From NCBI GenBank assembly GCA_965651905.1, contig CBFGUG010000026.1, forward strand, positions 32,486 through 96,485: DNA of 64,000 bases. The letters run 5' to 3'. Positions 33,198 through 42,322 of the stretch are shown in pieces. Positions within the stretch are counted from its first letter, which is position 1, and the number at the start of each line of letters is the position of its first letter. This DNA comes from SZUA-265 sp965651905. GTDB lineage: Bacteria > Myxococcota_A > Polyangia > Polyangiales > Polyangiaceae. A program made the position numbers and the translations under genes. The notes under the pieces are model-generated. The model was not told the DNA's origin, made no database searches, and saw nothing but the letters and a program-made list of their open reading frames with translations.

Positions 33198-34649
33198 TTG
33201 CGACTGCGAGTGGTGCTGGGAATCGTCGGGCACGTCTTGCGCCCAGCGGCGCTGATGTACGTCCCGCCAATATTGTTGGCGCTCGTCGATCAGCGCATCG
33301 AGTCGGCGGTTCGTTTTGCAATCGGTGCATTGCTGACATTCACACTCGGCGTGCTGTTCTCCACCAAGCAGCAACAAACCTTTCACCGCGCGGAGGCACT
33401 AGCCGTGGTTGCCCTGACCTGGCTGCTCGTGCCGGGTTGCGGCGCCATACCTTACGTCTTGTACGGGATCGGCGCGGTCGACGCGGTGTTCGAGTCGATG
33501 TCCGGTTTTACGACGACTGGTGCCACCGTGCTCGTAGACTTCGCCCTCTACGATCGCCCGTTCTATCTCTGGCGTAGCATGACGCAGTGGTTTGGTGGCC
33601 TCGGCGTGATCGCGCTGTTCATCGTGGTACTGCCGCGCCTCGGCATCGCTGGTCGACAGTTGTTTTTTACCGAGGCGTCGTCGCTGGACTCCGAAGCGCT
33701 GACACCGCAAGTACGCAAAGGTGCCCAGCGCCTGTGGCTGTTTTACTCGGGGCTGACGGGCGTGCTCGGGTTGCTGCTGTTTGCGGTCAGTGGTTTCGGT
33801 TGGTTCGAGTCTGTGACCCACGCGCTCACCACGATGTCGGCGGGCGGATTCTCGCCCAACGGATCGTCGATCGCTGGTTATCAGAGTGTCAGCGCCGAAT
33901 GGATTTTGACGTTCTTCATGTTGTTGTCGGGGGCCAGTTACACGCTGCAATACCGTGTGGTGGCGGAACGGCGCCCGGCGTTGCTCCGCGATGGCGAGTT
34001 CGCGCTGTACTCGGGGACAATCATCGTTACGGGCGTCGTGATCGCAGCGATCCTGGCGGGTGGGTTGCCTACTTTGGAGACGTTGCGGCTCGGCCTGTTC
34101 CAGACGTCCAGTCTGATGTCGAGCACGGGGTTCGCCAGTGTGGATTACAACCTTTGGTCCGACTCGGCGCGCGCGCTGCTCATCGTGGTGATGGTGGTGG
34201 GCGGCTGCGCGGGGTCGGCGGCGGGGGGGCCCAAGGTCGTTCGCCTGATCCTCGTGCTAAAACACGTGGCCCGTGAGATCCGAGTGACGTTGCACCCGCG
34301 CGCAGTGCTTGCGATCCGTCACAAAGGGCAAACCGTCAGCCGCGACATCATGCGCTCGGTGTTCACTCTGTTCGTTCTGTTCGTGCTTGGTCATTTCGTG
34401 TTGGGGACTGCACTGGTCGTGCTTGGAGCGGACTTGGTCGTGGGATACAGCGCGGCGCTCGCCTGTCTCGGAAACATCGGGCCCGGGTTTGACGCGGTGG
34501 GACCCATGGGGAACTTCGCGGGCTTCGATCCGTTGTCGAAGCTCTTGCTCACCCTCGGGATGTGGCTGGGACGGCTGGAGATAGTCACGGTTTTGGCGCT
34601 GCTGCATTTCGAGGTGCTGAGAAGCATGAGCTTTCGCGGTAAGCGCTGA
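33198..34649 (+). CDS. trkH: Trk system potassium uptake membrane subunit TrkH
   Basis: This 483-residue polytopic protein has the repeated membrane-pore-membrane organisation of TrkH/KtrB. Pore-like segments are visible at ESMSGFTTTGATV, ALTTMSAGGFSPNG, FQTSSLMSSTGFASVDYN and LACLGNIGPGFDAVGPMG. The conserved helix start WRSMTQWFGGLGVI is also present. It forms the potassium-conducting channel gated by TrkA. TTG at 33198, 3 bases after the trkA stop, is the apparent start, with AAGGG upstream. The pair is a clear two-gene operon. Confidence 0.93.
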   Translation: MRLRVVLGIVGHVLRPAALMYVPPILLALVDQRIESAVRFAIGALLTFTLGVLFSTKQQQTFHRAEALAVVALTWLLVPGCGAIPYVLYGIGAVDAVFESMSGFTTTGATVLVDFALYDRPFYLWRSMTQWFGGLGVIALFIVVLPRLGIAGRQLFFTEASSLDSEALTPQVRKGAQRLWLFYSGLTGVLGLLLFAVSGFGWFESVTHALTTMSAGGFSPNGSSIAGYQSVSAEWILTFFMLLSGASYTLQYRVVAERRPALLRDGEFALYSGTIIVTGVVIAAILAGGLPTLETLRLGLFQTSSLMSSTGFASVDYNLWSDSARALLIVVMVVGGCAGSAAGGPKVVRLILVLKHVAREIRVTLHPRAVLAIRHKGQTVSRDIMRSVFTLFVLFVLGHFVLGTALVVLGADLVVGYSAALACLGNIGPGFDAVGPMGNFAGFDPLSKLLLTLGMWLGRLEIVTVLALLHFEVLRSMSFRGKR

Positions 34650-34733
34650 GCGGCAGGGTGAAAGTGGGGATTTTCGCCAGGATAGTGTTCGGGCGCCCTA
34701 CCCAGCGATGCAGGCTTCAGCTAAAGCCCCCGC

Positions 34734-35972
34734 ATGACTTTGCCTCGCTTGAAAGCCAGCGCCCACCTCAGCGACGTTCGCTACGAGATCCGAGGCTCCC
34801 TCGCGAGGCAGGCCGAGCAGCTCGAGCGAGCGGGCTTCGAAATCATCAAGCTCAACATCGGTAACCCGGGAGCGTTCGGTTTCCGCATGCCTGACAGCAT
34901 GCGCCGTGCCGTGGTCGAAAACCTGCATAACGCCGAGCCTTATTGCCATCAGAAAGGCATCTTTCCAGCGCGCGAGGCGGTGGTCATGCAGCAGCAAGAT
35001 CGCGGCATCATGGACGTCAGCGCCGATGAGGTGTTCATCGGCAATGGAGTCAGCGAGCTCATCATGATCTGTATGCGAGCGCTGCTCGATCCGGGGGATG
35101 AGGTGCTGTTGCCCCAGCCCGACTACCCCTTGTGGACCGCGTCCGTGGTCATTCATGGGGCGAAAGCCGTGCATTACCCGTGCCCTAGAGAGCTGGGGTT
35201 TGCGCCAGACTTGGAGGCGATGGAACGACTAATCACACCGCGCACTCGCGCCGTCGTGATCATCAACCCCAACAACCCGACGGGCGCGGTTTACTCGAAG
35301 GAGCAACTGAGCGCGATAGCAGACATGGCCCGTCGCCACCGCCTCGTCATCTTCGCGGACGAAATTTACGACGAGATGCTCTACGAAGGCGCCACCTACG
35401 TTCCGATGGCAAGCCTCGCTCACGGTACGTTGTGCGCAACCTTCTCGGGGCTCAGCAAGGTCTACCGAGCGTGCGGGCTGCGCGTGGGTTGGGTCAGCTT
35501 CAGCGGCGAAAAGGCCCACGCCGAAGAGTACCTACAGGCCATCGAGTTGCTCGCTAGCTTACGCTTGTGCAGCAACGTCCCCGGGCAGTGGGCGGTGCAG
35601 ACAGCACTCGGCGGCTATCAGAGCGTGTTCGAGCTGACCTCACCTGGCGGGCGTCTTTACGAGTCGCGCGCGGCGTTGCTCGAGTGTGTGGAGCGCAGCA
35701 AGTACTTGGAGACCGTGCCATCCGCGGGATCCATGTACGCCTTCGTGCGCGTTGCTTCGCCAGCCTTGCCAGACTTCGACGACCAGGAGTTCGCACACGC
35801 GTTGTTACAACGCAAACACGTCTTGGTCGCGCCGGGCAGTAGTTTCAACGTCGGATATCGCGATCACTTCCGCACGACGTTCTTGCCAGACGCCAAGACG
35901 ATTCGCGACGTGTTCACCCGTATCGAATCGCTGCTCGACGAGATGGCAGAAAACGGTGGTAAGCCAGCATGA
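34734..35972 (+). CDS. Class I/II PLP-dependent aminotransferase (AlaA-like)
   Basis: This 412-residue fold-type I enzyme has PNNPTGAVYS, the ADEIYDEMLYEG cofactor-binding motif (Asp, Tyr), and FSGLSKVYRACGLRVGW with the Schiff-base Lys and phosphate-binding Arg. The N-terminal YEIRGSLARQAEQLERAG and KLNIGNPGAFGF match the alanine/pyruvate aminotransferase (AlaA/AlaC) group. The likely reaction is alanine formation from pyruvate and glutamate. The ATG lies 84 bases after trkH, and its stop codon overlaps the rdgB start by ATGA. The exact substrate is inferred from family only. Confidence 0.9.
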   Translation: MTLPRLKASAHLSDVRYEIRGSLARQAEQLERAGFEIIKLNIGNPGAFGFRMPDSMRRAVVENLHNAEPYCHQKGIFPAREAVVMQQQDRGIMDVSADEVFIGNGVSELIMICMRALLDPGDEVLLPQPDYPLWTASVVIHGAKAVHYPCPRELGFAPDLEAMERLITPRTRAVVIINPNNPTGAVYSKEQLSAIADMARRHRLVIFADEIYDEMLYEGATYVPMASLAHGTLCATFSGLSKVYRACGLRVGWVSFSGEKAHAEEYLQAIELLASLRLCSNVPGQWAVQTALGGYQSVFELTSPGGRLYESRAALLECVERSKYLETVPSAGSMYAFVRVASPALPDFDDQEFAHALLQRKHVLVAPGSSFNVGYRDHFRTTFLPDAKTIRDVFTRIESLLDEMAENGGKPA

Positions 35973-36586
35973 GTTCTCCCTCTGGTGAGCAGCGCTGGGT
36001 CGTGGCAACCACGAACCCTGGCAAGGTCCGAGAGATCGGCGAGATCGTAGGCCCGCTCGGTATCGAGCTGGTACATCTCGGCGAGCTGAGTGTCGAGACG
36101 ACCGAGCCCGCCGAGGACGGGCAGACGTTTGCTGCCAACGCGGCGATCAAGGCGCGTTCGTATGCCGCGCAGCTGGGCATGCGCTGCATCGCCGAAGACT
36201 CGGGGCTCGAGGTGGACGCTCTCGGAGGCCAGCCGGGTGTACACTCGGCGCGCTACAGCGGCGCTACTGGGCCGCGCACACGAGTTGACGCACTCAACAA
36301 CGAGAAGTTACTTGGCGCGCTATCGGGGGTTCCTGCCGCAAAACGCACCGCGCGCTACGTTTGCGCCGTGTGCGTCGCCGAGCCAGATGGTTCGATCGTC
36401 GCTGAGGTGAGCGCAAGCTTCGAAGGGGCGATCGCGGAGGCTCCCGCGGGCGACGGGGGGTTTGGCTACGATCCGTTGTTTTTCGTACCTGAACTTGGAT
36501 GTACCGCCGCGCAGCTCACACCCGAACAGAAAAACGCGCGTTCCCATCGTGGCAAGGCCGTGCGTCAATTGTGCGAGCGTTTGTGA
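35969..36586 (+). CDS. rdgB: Non-canonical purine NTP pyrophosphatase (RdgB/HAM1)
   Basis: This 205-residue protein has the Ham1 signatures VVATTNPGKVREI, AEDSGLEVDALGGQPGVHSA, the RYSG motif, and GGFGYDPLFFVPE with HRGKAVRQL near the end. It hydrolyses dITP, XTP and similar damaged nucleotides to the monophosphate. The start overlaps the upstream aminotransferase stop (ATGA), so the two are co-translated, though their functions are unrelated. The length is normal for the family and there is nothing unusual in motifs. Confidence 0.95.
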   Translation: MSSPSGEQRWVVATTNPGKVREIGEIVGPLGIELVHLGELSVETTEPAEDGQTFAANAAIKARSYAAQLGMRCIAEDSGLEVDALGGQPGVHSARYSGATGPRTRVDALNNEKLLGALSGVPAAKRTARYVCAVCVAEPDGSIVAEVSASFEGAIAEAPAGDGGFGYDPLFFVPELGCTAAQLTPEQKNARSHRGKAVRQLCERL

Positions 36587-36924
36587 CTGCTGTGAGTCCG
36601 TGTGTTTCGCGAAGTGCTCCTTCGGCGCCGCGGCTGTGTTGTCGCCTCGGGTGAGCTGATCGCTCGCGCCTCACGCGACGATTGAACCCGCGCACTTCCT
36701 ACGTCATTCGACCCGAGTTCGTGACACTCGCAGGCCCCGCTGCCTCGCGCCCCAGGTCTGGAGCGCAAACGCACCCGCTTCATCCCCTCTGGTAGCTGCA
36801 GTGTTTCTCGGCCCGCTCCTGACGTCTGCACTTGCCGTACTCTCGCTGGATCGGGTCGACGTGGGTCGCGGCCTGCTAGAATTGCGATGGGCTGGGGAGT
36901 GCAGTAGGCTCACTAACCAACGTG
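36587..36924. other. Intergenic region without a recognisable gene
   Basis: This 338-base stretch has no credible reading frame. A TAGAAT hexamer at about 36879-36884 could serve as the -10 element for the lipoprotein gene that follows, but no good -35 accompanies it. A small hairpin (CGAAG/CTTCG) near 36610 lacks a T-run. Confidence 0.5.
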
Positions 36925-37866
36925 ATGAGAGCGGTAATTTGGGTGTCTTGGTCCGCGCTCCTAGCCACTGGGTGCGCACTCGTGGCCACTGGATGTGCGG
37001 ACGAAGATCGCGCCGGGTTTTTGGCGAACCCCAAGTCTGACGTCAAGTTCATCTGCGATGGCGGCAGTTGCCGCCCTGATCCGGAAGGCTGCGGCGATGG
37101 CGGATGTAGCGCCGTGTCCCTACCGCCTGTCGGCGCTGGTGAGGGGACGAGTCGTGAGATTTGTCTGAGCGAGGAGCAGGAAGAGGATTTCCTGGATACT
37201 CCGCTGACTGGAAGTCTCGACGTCTTCAGCACCGATGATTTCGACCCGAGGTACTTGAAGGACCTTCGTGGTACGGCACAAATCAAGGCCGAGTCCCAAG
37301 TGTCTGGGTTCATCGCCTGCGCGGAATCCTCGGGCAGTTTCGAGTTAGTCGGCGGAGCCACCTCGGTGGGGCCGCTCCTCGTCATTCCAGATGAGCCAGA
37401 CGACGCGAACTTCTTCCCGACCGTGATTCAACAAGCGCCTCGCACGGACGCCTCGATTCCCGCGGTGCCCGTGTTCGGGAAAGCGGAGGTCGAAAACATT
37501 TTCGAGCAGCTCGACATCGAAGCCAACCCTGACCGTGGGCACATCGTCGTGGAGTTCGTGTTCGTCGAGGATTCGGAGCGTTTTCGTCAGGCCGGGATAG
37601 AACTGCGAAGCTTGGCGGGGACGGTGGCTTACAAGGACGGCGCGGAGTGGTCGCGTGACCTAACTGCGACCACGTCCGATGGCTTGGCGATCGTGACGAA
37701 CACTGGCGCGTTGGGTGGGCTCGGCGGCACTGCAGACCTGCGTTACGTGGTACTCGCGAACGACCCGGATCGCGAAATCGAACTGTCTGGGATCACCTCG
37801 TTGAAGGGAGCGGTGACCTACGTTGCGCTGACGCCCGAAGGGATCAGCGTTCCCGGGGGGTCTTGA
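36925..37866 (+). CDS. Putative lipoprotein with duplicated lipobox
   Basis: This 313-residue protein begins MRAVIWVSWSALLATGCALV and contains two consecutive lipobox-like units (ALLATGC, ALVATGC). The mature part starts Cys-rich (CDGGSCRDP..., CGDGGCS) and continues with beta-strand-rich segments containing VGPLLVIPD, GHIVVEFVFVED and ELSGITSLKGAVTYVAL. No known family is recognised. GTG at 36922 immediately precedes the ATG and could also be used. The protein is probably outer-membrane anchored. It is convergent with the DUF4139 gene, 15 bases away. Confidence 0.75.
   Translation: MRAVIWVSWSALLATGCALVATGCADEDRAGFLANPKSDVKFICDGGSCRPDPEGCGDGGCSAVSLPPVGAGEGTSREICLSEEQEEDFLDTPLTGSLDVFSTDDFDPRYLKDLRGTAQIKAESQVSGFIACAESSGSFELVGGATSVGPLLVIPDEPDDANFFPTVIQQAPRTDASIPAVPVFGKAEVENIFEQLDIEANPDRGHIVVEFVFVEDSERFRQAGIELRSLAGTVAYKDGAEWSRDLTATTSDGLAIVTNTGALGGLGGTADLRYVVLANDPDREIELSGITSLKGAVTYVALTPEGISVPGGS
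36955..36996 (+). repeat. 21-base tandem repeat encoding a doubled lipobox
   Basis: Two adjacent 21-base units (36955-36975 and 36976-36996) agree at 16 of 21 positions and encode ALLATGC and ALVATGC. Four of the five differences fall at third codon positions. The duplication puts two possible lipidation Cys residues seven residues apart. Confidence 0.7.
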
Positions 37867-37881
37867 CGCTGATGGGGTACC

Positions 37882-40017
37882 TCAGGACGTTGGCTCGAAG
37901 GTGACCGCTTTCACGAGTTCCTTGAGCTTGGCGCGGAGTTCGGCATCACGTTCGGAGAGTTCGACCATCTTACCCGACAACTTGCCGAGTTCGTCCTCTT
38001 GCGCGGCGAGCTTGCTGGCGAGGTTGGCTTGCAATTGCTGGTTGCCTTTGGTCTTGCGCAAGGTGTCCAGGTTGGCGCGCACTCGGTCCTGGTCACGACT
38101 CAACTGATCGTGCAGCTTGCGCACTCGAGAGGCCTCCTCGCTCACTTGGTCGAGCTCATCTTTGACCGCAAGCACCTTGTCCACCGCGTCTTTGGCTTGC
38201 GCGGGGATCTTGCCGCCTCTGACGTAGACTCGTAGCAGCGTCAACCCAGACGAAGTGTCGAGGCCGACGACGCGTTCGTTCTTGGTAGTCCAAGCGACTT
38301 CCATGGTGCTCTTGTCGTTGGCTGCGATGGTTGCGGGGATCATCAGATCAGTGGGCGTTTCGACGATCCCGGGTGGCGGGTTTTGTAGCTCCCAATTCGC
38401 TCGACGTTCTTCTTTCAGATAGGCCTTGATCGGTTCCGCGTTCAGATTCTCGATCGTGTACTTGGTGCGGACAGTTCGTAATCCTTCACTCACCATTTGT
38501 CCGCCTGTGACGCGGAGAAGTCGCGCATCTTCTTCCTGAACGTCGACGTCCGAGTTCAGGGAAACGCGTCCGTCAATCGCGTAGCTGATGAAGTGCGTAG
38601 AGCCAGGCTGGACTTGCTCCACGAAACCTTCACCGACGAACGTCCCATCCGAGTAGAGGGTGACAGGCCCTTTCTCGAGGGTGAGGGCTGTGTCGTTGGT
38701 GAACTTCATGGAGCGGTAGGGGTGGGGGCCCAGCTGCCCGCTGTCGTTCGGGCGGAAGAACACGACTTCCTCTGCGCTGACTCGCTCGTTGATGATGGCG
38801 ACGAGCGTCGACGAACGGTCAGGCACGGTGACGGCGTCAGCGATGTCGTAACGAAACAACGACCCCATTTGAGCGATTTCGACCGTCGGAGCAGCTTGTT
38901 CTTGCAGTGATTCGTCCATCTTTTTTCGTTCGATGACGGCGGGCTCGGGGGCAGCAGAAGGTCGCGGCGCGGACGCTTTCTTTTTGGACCGCGGGGCAGC
39001 GCCACTGCCAGAGAGCCCCAGTCCCCCACCACCTTCGTTCATCTCGTATTCGGCTGCCATATCCGCATCGGCGAGTTCTTCTTCCAGATCGTCCTCCACC
39101 CCGCCGTGCTCGACTGGAGGGGCTGCCGCCACCTGTCGACCCTTCGGGCTCATGTCGACACGGGTCGTGTACTGCGACGAATGAAGGTCGTAGATGAATG
39201 ACAGGGGCGCACCTGCCACCAGGCTCAGCTTGACGTTGCGCCAGTCCTCCCCTGAGACGTTGTCGACTACGGCCCAACCCTGAAGCAGCGGTCGGGGTCC
39301 CCCCAACACCAGACGATACGCGGGTTTCCAGCGGGGCATTTCGACGATGTAACTGGCTTGAAGTTCGTGTTTGTCTTCCCCTGCCAGGTGTACCGACAGC
39401 GTTATGGGCTTCCAATCGCCCTGACTGAGTGAAACGTCGAGACTCTGTTCCAGCCCAACCGCCAGCGTGCGATCGAGAATCGTGACGCTCGTGATGTCGC
39501 GGATGGGGTAAACACGTAGTTCGCCAGTGTCACTGCGAATGGTGACCCGCCAATCCGCGACGACGTCTTCGTCGCGCTCTACTTCCAGGTTCTCGACGCC
39601 GAGCACGCGACCGCTGACGCTCCCCTGTCGTCCAGCGAGTTCCACACGGGCGCCGCGGAACACCGACAGCACATCGAGCAAACCGTTGGCATCGCGGACT
39701 TGGTCAGGGAGTTCCGCGAGCACGCGGTCGCCGCTTTTCTCCAAAGGTAGTGAAATGCTGACAGCGCGCCCGTCGCTCTTGTCGATGACGGTCAGTGACT
39801 TGAGCAGATCGTTAATCTGCGAAGGGCGGATTTGTAGCGTCAGGCGACTGCCATCCACCGTGCCCTGACGTTCGAAGTATCCAACCCCGTTTTGGTAGAG
39901 CACGACGCGGCGGATCGGGATCTCCGCGGCGGGTGATTCGGGCAAGTGTGAATCACGGCCGCTACTCTGACAGGCGAGCAGACAAGCGGTGAGGAGCGTC
40001 CAACGAAGCGCGTTCAT
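37882..40017 (-). CDS. DUF4140/DUF4139 (mucoidy-inhibitor-like) lipoprotein
   Basis: The 711-residue protein begins with a lipoprotein signal (MNALRWTLLTACLLAC, Cys16). It then has an N-terminal DUF4140-like strand (IRRVVLYQNGVGYFERQG) and a large DUF4139 region (LQASYIVEMPRWKPAYRLVL, DNVSGEDWRNVKLSLVAG). An insertion of low complexity is rich in Glu, Gly and Lys. After FFRPNDSGQLGPHPYRS the protein ends in a heptad-rich coiled coil (VRKLHDQLSRDQDRVRANLD). In the MuiA/DUF4139 family the coiled coil usually lies between the domains, so a C-terminal coil is slightly different. The function is unknown; envelope location is inferred. Confidence 0.85.
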   Translation of the reverse strand: MNALRWTLLTACLLACQSSGRDSHLPESPAAEIPIRRVVLYQNGVGYFERQGTVDGSRLTLQIRPSQINDLLKSLTVIDKSDGRAVSISLPLEKSGDRVLAELPDQVRDANGLLDVLSVFRGARVELAGRQGSVSGRVLGVENLEVERDEDVVADWRVTIRSDTGELRVYPIRDITSVTILDRTLAVGLEQSLDVSLSQGDWKPITLSVHLAGEDKHELQASYIVEMPRWKPAYRLVLGGPRPLLQGWAVVDNVSGEDWRNVKLSLVAGAPLSFIYDLHSSQYTTRVDMSPKGRQVAAAPPVEHGGVEDDLEEELADADMAAEYEMNEGGGGLGLSGSGAAPRSKKKASAPRPSAAPEPAVIERKKMDESLQEQAAPTVEIAQMGSLFRYDIADAVTVPDRSSTLVAIINERVSAEEVVFFRPNDSGQLGPHPYRSMKFTNDTALTLEKGPVTLYSDGTFVGEGFVEQVQPGSTHFISYAIDGRVSLNSDVDVQEEDARLLRVTGGQMVSEGLRTVRTKYTIENLNAEPIKAYLKEERRANWELQNPPPGIVETPTDLMIPATIAANDKSTMEVAWTTKNERVVGLDTSSGLTLLRVYVRGGKIPAQAKDAVDKVLAVKDELDQVSEEASRVRKLHDQLSRDQDRVRANLDTLRKTKGNQQLQANLASKLAAQEDELGKLSGKMVELSERDAELRAKLKELVKAVTFEPTS

Positions 40018-40063
40018 GAAGCGGACTATAGCGAGTCCGTGCCAGGTACACGCCGTTTACTCG

Positions 40064-40969
40064 TCAGTCGTCCGAAGCGTGGTTCGGTTGTGGAGGTGGG
40101 TTGGTGCTGTTGGGGAGGGCGCTCGAGGTTGCTGATGTGCTCCCCTGTGGGTCATCGGCGGAAGTCGCACTCTGAGCGCCGTTCTGCTCGCGTTTCTTGG
40201 AGGTTTTTTGTTTGGCCGTGTCGTCGGGTTCGTCACAGGTGGCCTTCAGACGGAATTGCTGTACGGACCAGCGCGCGCCACGTTCCAGACAGGCTGTGAC
40301 TACCAGCAGGTCCCCTCCACGTTCGAAACGGACGTTGATCAAGCTCGCGTGACGGTCGTCTTGTGACAGCTGACCGTCACATTCGAAGTTCTCGACCGTC
40401 TTGTCGTCGCGAAACCCACCCTGCAGCAAGCGGCGTTCAGCCAGCAGACAGGCGGTGCGATGGTCGAGTTTTTCTTTCGCGGCAGAGTCGCCCAACTCTT
40501 TGGCGATGGCTGCGAGGCGATCGTCGCGCTCCATCCCGTCCAAAATTCCTACAGACAACAACAGCGCGCCCAGCAAGACTCCCATCACACCGAGGATCAG
40601 ACCGATGGTTGCCGTGACGGGGAGCACGAGCTCGTACTTCTTCGCCATTTTTCGAGCGCGTAGACCCATGACGACGCCGACGACGCTAGGGGCGAACGCG
40701 CAACAGACGACGACACCCGCTCCGCTCCATATGAGTGCGTGTTTCGAGGTGCGAGCGAGCGAAGCTTTTGCTTCCTGCTTGCGTTGCCACGCTTCTTGGC
40801 TCTGTTGCCACGCTTCTGCGTGTTCGCGCTGTACGCCGAGAGCCTCGCGATGTGCGGCAAGCTGCTGCTGCTGGTGCTGCACTCGAGAGCCATGGGCGGT
40901 GATCGCACCACAGTAGGGACAGTGCGTGTCCGACTCCCCAACCTTCGCGCCGCACGACAGACAGTTCAT
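40064..40969 (-). CDS. Zinc-ribbon membrane protein
   Basis: ATG at 40969 starts directly before a two-knuckle zinc ribbon (MNCLSCGAKVGESDTHCPYC). This is followed by a Gln/Arg-rich helix, two or three hydrophobic segments (LIWSGAGVVVCCAFAPSVVG; ATIGLILGVMGVLLGALLLS), and a C-terminal domain with Cys residues (RTACLLAERRL, ENFECDGQ, ATCDEP) ending in a Ser/Thr/Pro tail. The frame stays open to 41155 and ATG at 41026 is also possible. Proteins of this kind are common in myxobacteria, usually unassigned. The gene lies 46 bases after the DUF4139 gene start on the same strand. Confidence 0.7.
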   Translation of the reverse strand: MNCLSCGAKVGESDTHCPYCGAITAHGSRVQHQQQQLAAHREALGVQREHAEAWQQSQEAWQRKQEAKASLARTSKHALIWSGAGVVVCCAFAPSVVGVVMGLRARKMAKKYELVLPVTATIGLILGVMGVLLGALLLSVGILDGMERDDRLAAIAKELGDSAAKEKLDHRTACLLAERRLLQGGFRDDKTVENFECDGQLSQDDRHASLINVRFERGGDLLVVTACLERGARWSVQQFRLKATCDEPDDTAKQKTSKKREQNGAQSATSADDPQGSTSATSSALPNSTNPPPQPNHASDD

Positions 40970-41218
40970 CGAAGCCTGGAGTAGATCAGAGCCCGGATCG
41001 GGACAAGGTTTGCGACGGATCGTCATGGACGGGTCGCGGGCCTGGGCCGCGCGGCCAAAATCCCTGCTCGATGTTCGTCTGGAACCATGGATACGAGCGA
41101 CGATTTCGAGGGGTGCGGAGCGAACCCAGTCCCACCGCGTTCGTCCGTCGACCACCGAGTCAGCGTCCAGGACTCTGCCCTTGACCCACCACGGGAGGAG
41201 ACTGATGTTCCGGGGCCG

Positions 41219-42253
41219 ATGTCCACCGAGAGCATGGCCCCTGCGGCCACCGCCACCAAGATCACGATGGTGAAGAAGCAGCTACTCAGCGGTGAGCCCT
41301 GCAAGAAGTGCGCGCAGGCTCAGGCAACCCTGGAGGCGCGTGGACTATGGGAGCAGATCGATCAGATCGTCGTCGCCAAAGAAGGCGATCCCGATAGCCC
41401 TGGGATGCGCCTAGGAGCCGAGTACGGCGTCGAATTGGCACCGTTCTTCATCATCGAGCAGCCAGGCGAGAGCCCGCAGGTGTTCACGAGTGTCATCAAG
41501 TTCATGAAAGCCCTGCCCCAGAGTAACAAAGAGAGCGCAGGCTCTGCGCCACCCATGGTGGTCTTGGCTGAGCGTTTGGCAGGTAAGGAGCCGCGCGAAG
41601 TACTGCAGGTCGCGCTCGAGACGTACGGGGAGCACTGCGGCATCGCCTTCAGCGGTGCTGAAGACGTGGTGTTGATCGACATGGCTAGTCGCATGGGGCT
41701 TCCGTTTTCTGTGTTCTCCTTAGACACTGGGCGACTGCACCCTGAGACGCTGCGCTTCATCGACAGGGTGCGCACGCACTACGGGGTGGAGATCCACGTG
41801 CAATCCCCCGACGCTTCGCAGCTCGAGCCTTTCGTACGGCAGAAGGGATTGTTCAGCTTCTTCGAGGACGGACACCACGAGTGCTGCGGGATTCGGAAGG
41901 TACAGCCGCTGAAGCGAGCGTTGGCCGAGTTGGACGCTTGGGTTACTGGGCAGCGAAAAGACCAAAGCGTAACCCGTGTCGAACTAGACCTAGTGGGTGA
42001 GGACACTTCCCACAGGGGGCGCAACGGGACTCTCGTCAAGTTCAACCCTCTCGCCAATTGGTCGAGCGCCAAGGTGTGGGAGTACATCCGCGACAACGAC
42101 GTGCCCTACAACGAACTGCACGACCGCGGGTTCATCTCGATCGGGTGCGAGCCGTGCACTCGCCCGATCCGTCCGGGTGAACACGAGCGCGCAGGTCGTT
42201 GGTGGTGGGAGCTCGAAACCCAGCGCGAGTGTGGGTTGCACCGTCCCAGCTGA
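41219..42253 (+). CDS. cysH: Assimilatory APS/PAPS reductase (CysH) with N-terminal thioredoxin-like domain
   Basis: The roughly 210-residue C-terminal domain has the PP-loop-like FSGAEDVVLI, SLDTGRLHPET, and the four Cys of a [4Fe-4S] cluster (HECCGIRK and GCEPCTRP). It ends in the catalytic ECGLH tail. These are diagnostic of the APS-type CysH that reduces adenylyl sulfate to sulfite. The first 95 residues form a thioredoxin/glutaredoxin-like domain with CKKC and APFFII. ATG 41219 is preferred; the frame runs back to ATG 41087, and ATG 41234 is another possibility. No other sulfate-assimilation genes lie in the window. Confidence 0.88.
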   Translation: MSTESMAPAATATKITMVKKQLLSGEPCKKCAQAQATLEARGLWEQIDQIVVAKEGDPDSPGMRLGAEYGVELAPFFIIEQPGESPQVFTSVIKFMKALPQSNKESAGSAPPMVVLAERLAGKEPREVLQVALETYGEHCGIAFSGAEDVVLIDMASRMGLPFSVFSLDTGRLHPETLRFIDRVRTHYGVEIHVQSPDASQLEPFVRQKGLFSFFEDGHHECCGIRKVQPLKRALAELDAWVTGQRKDQSVTRVELDLVGEDTSHRGRNGTLVKFNPLANWSSAKVWEYIRDNDVPYNELHDRGFISIGCEPCTRPIRPGEHERAGRWWWELETQRECGLHRPS

Positions 42254-42322
42254 TGAGGCGCCCGGCGCGGACCGCGCGCTCCAGTAGCGACTCGGCTGTG
42301 AGCGACGGGATGGTCGCCGTTA

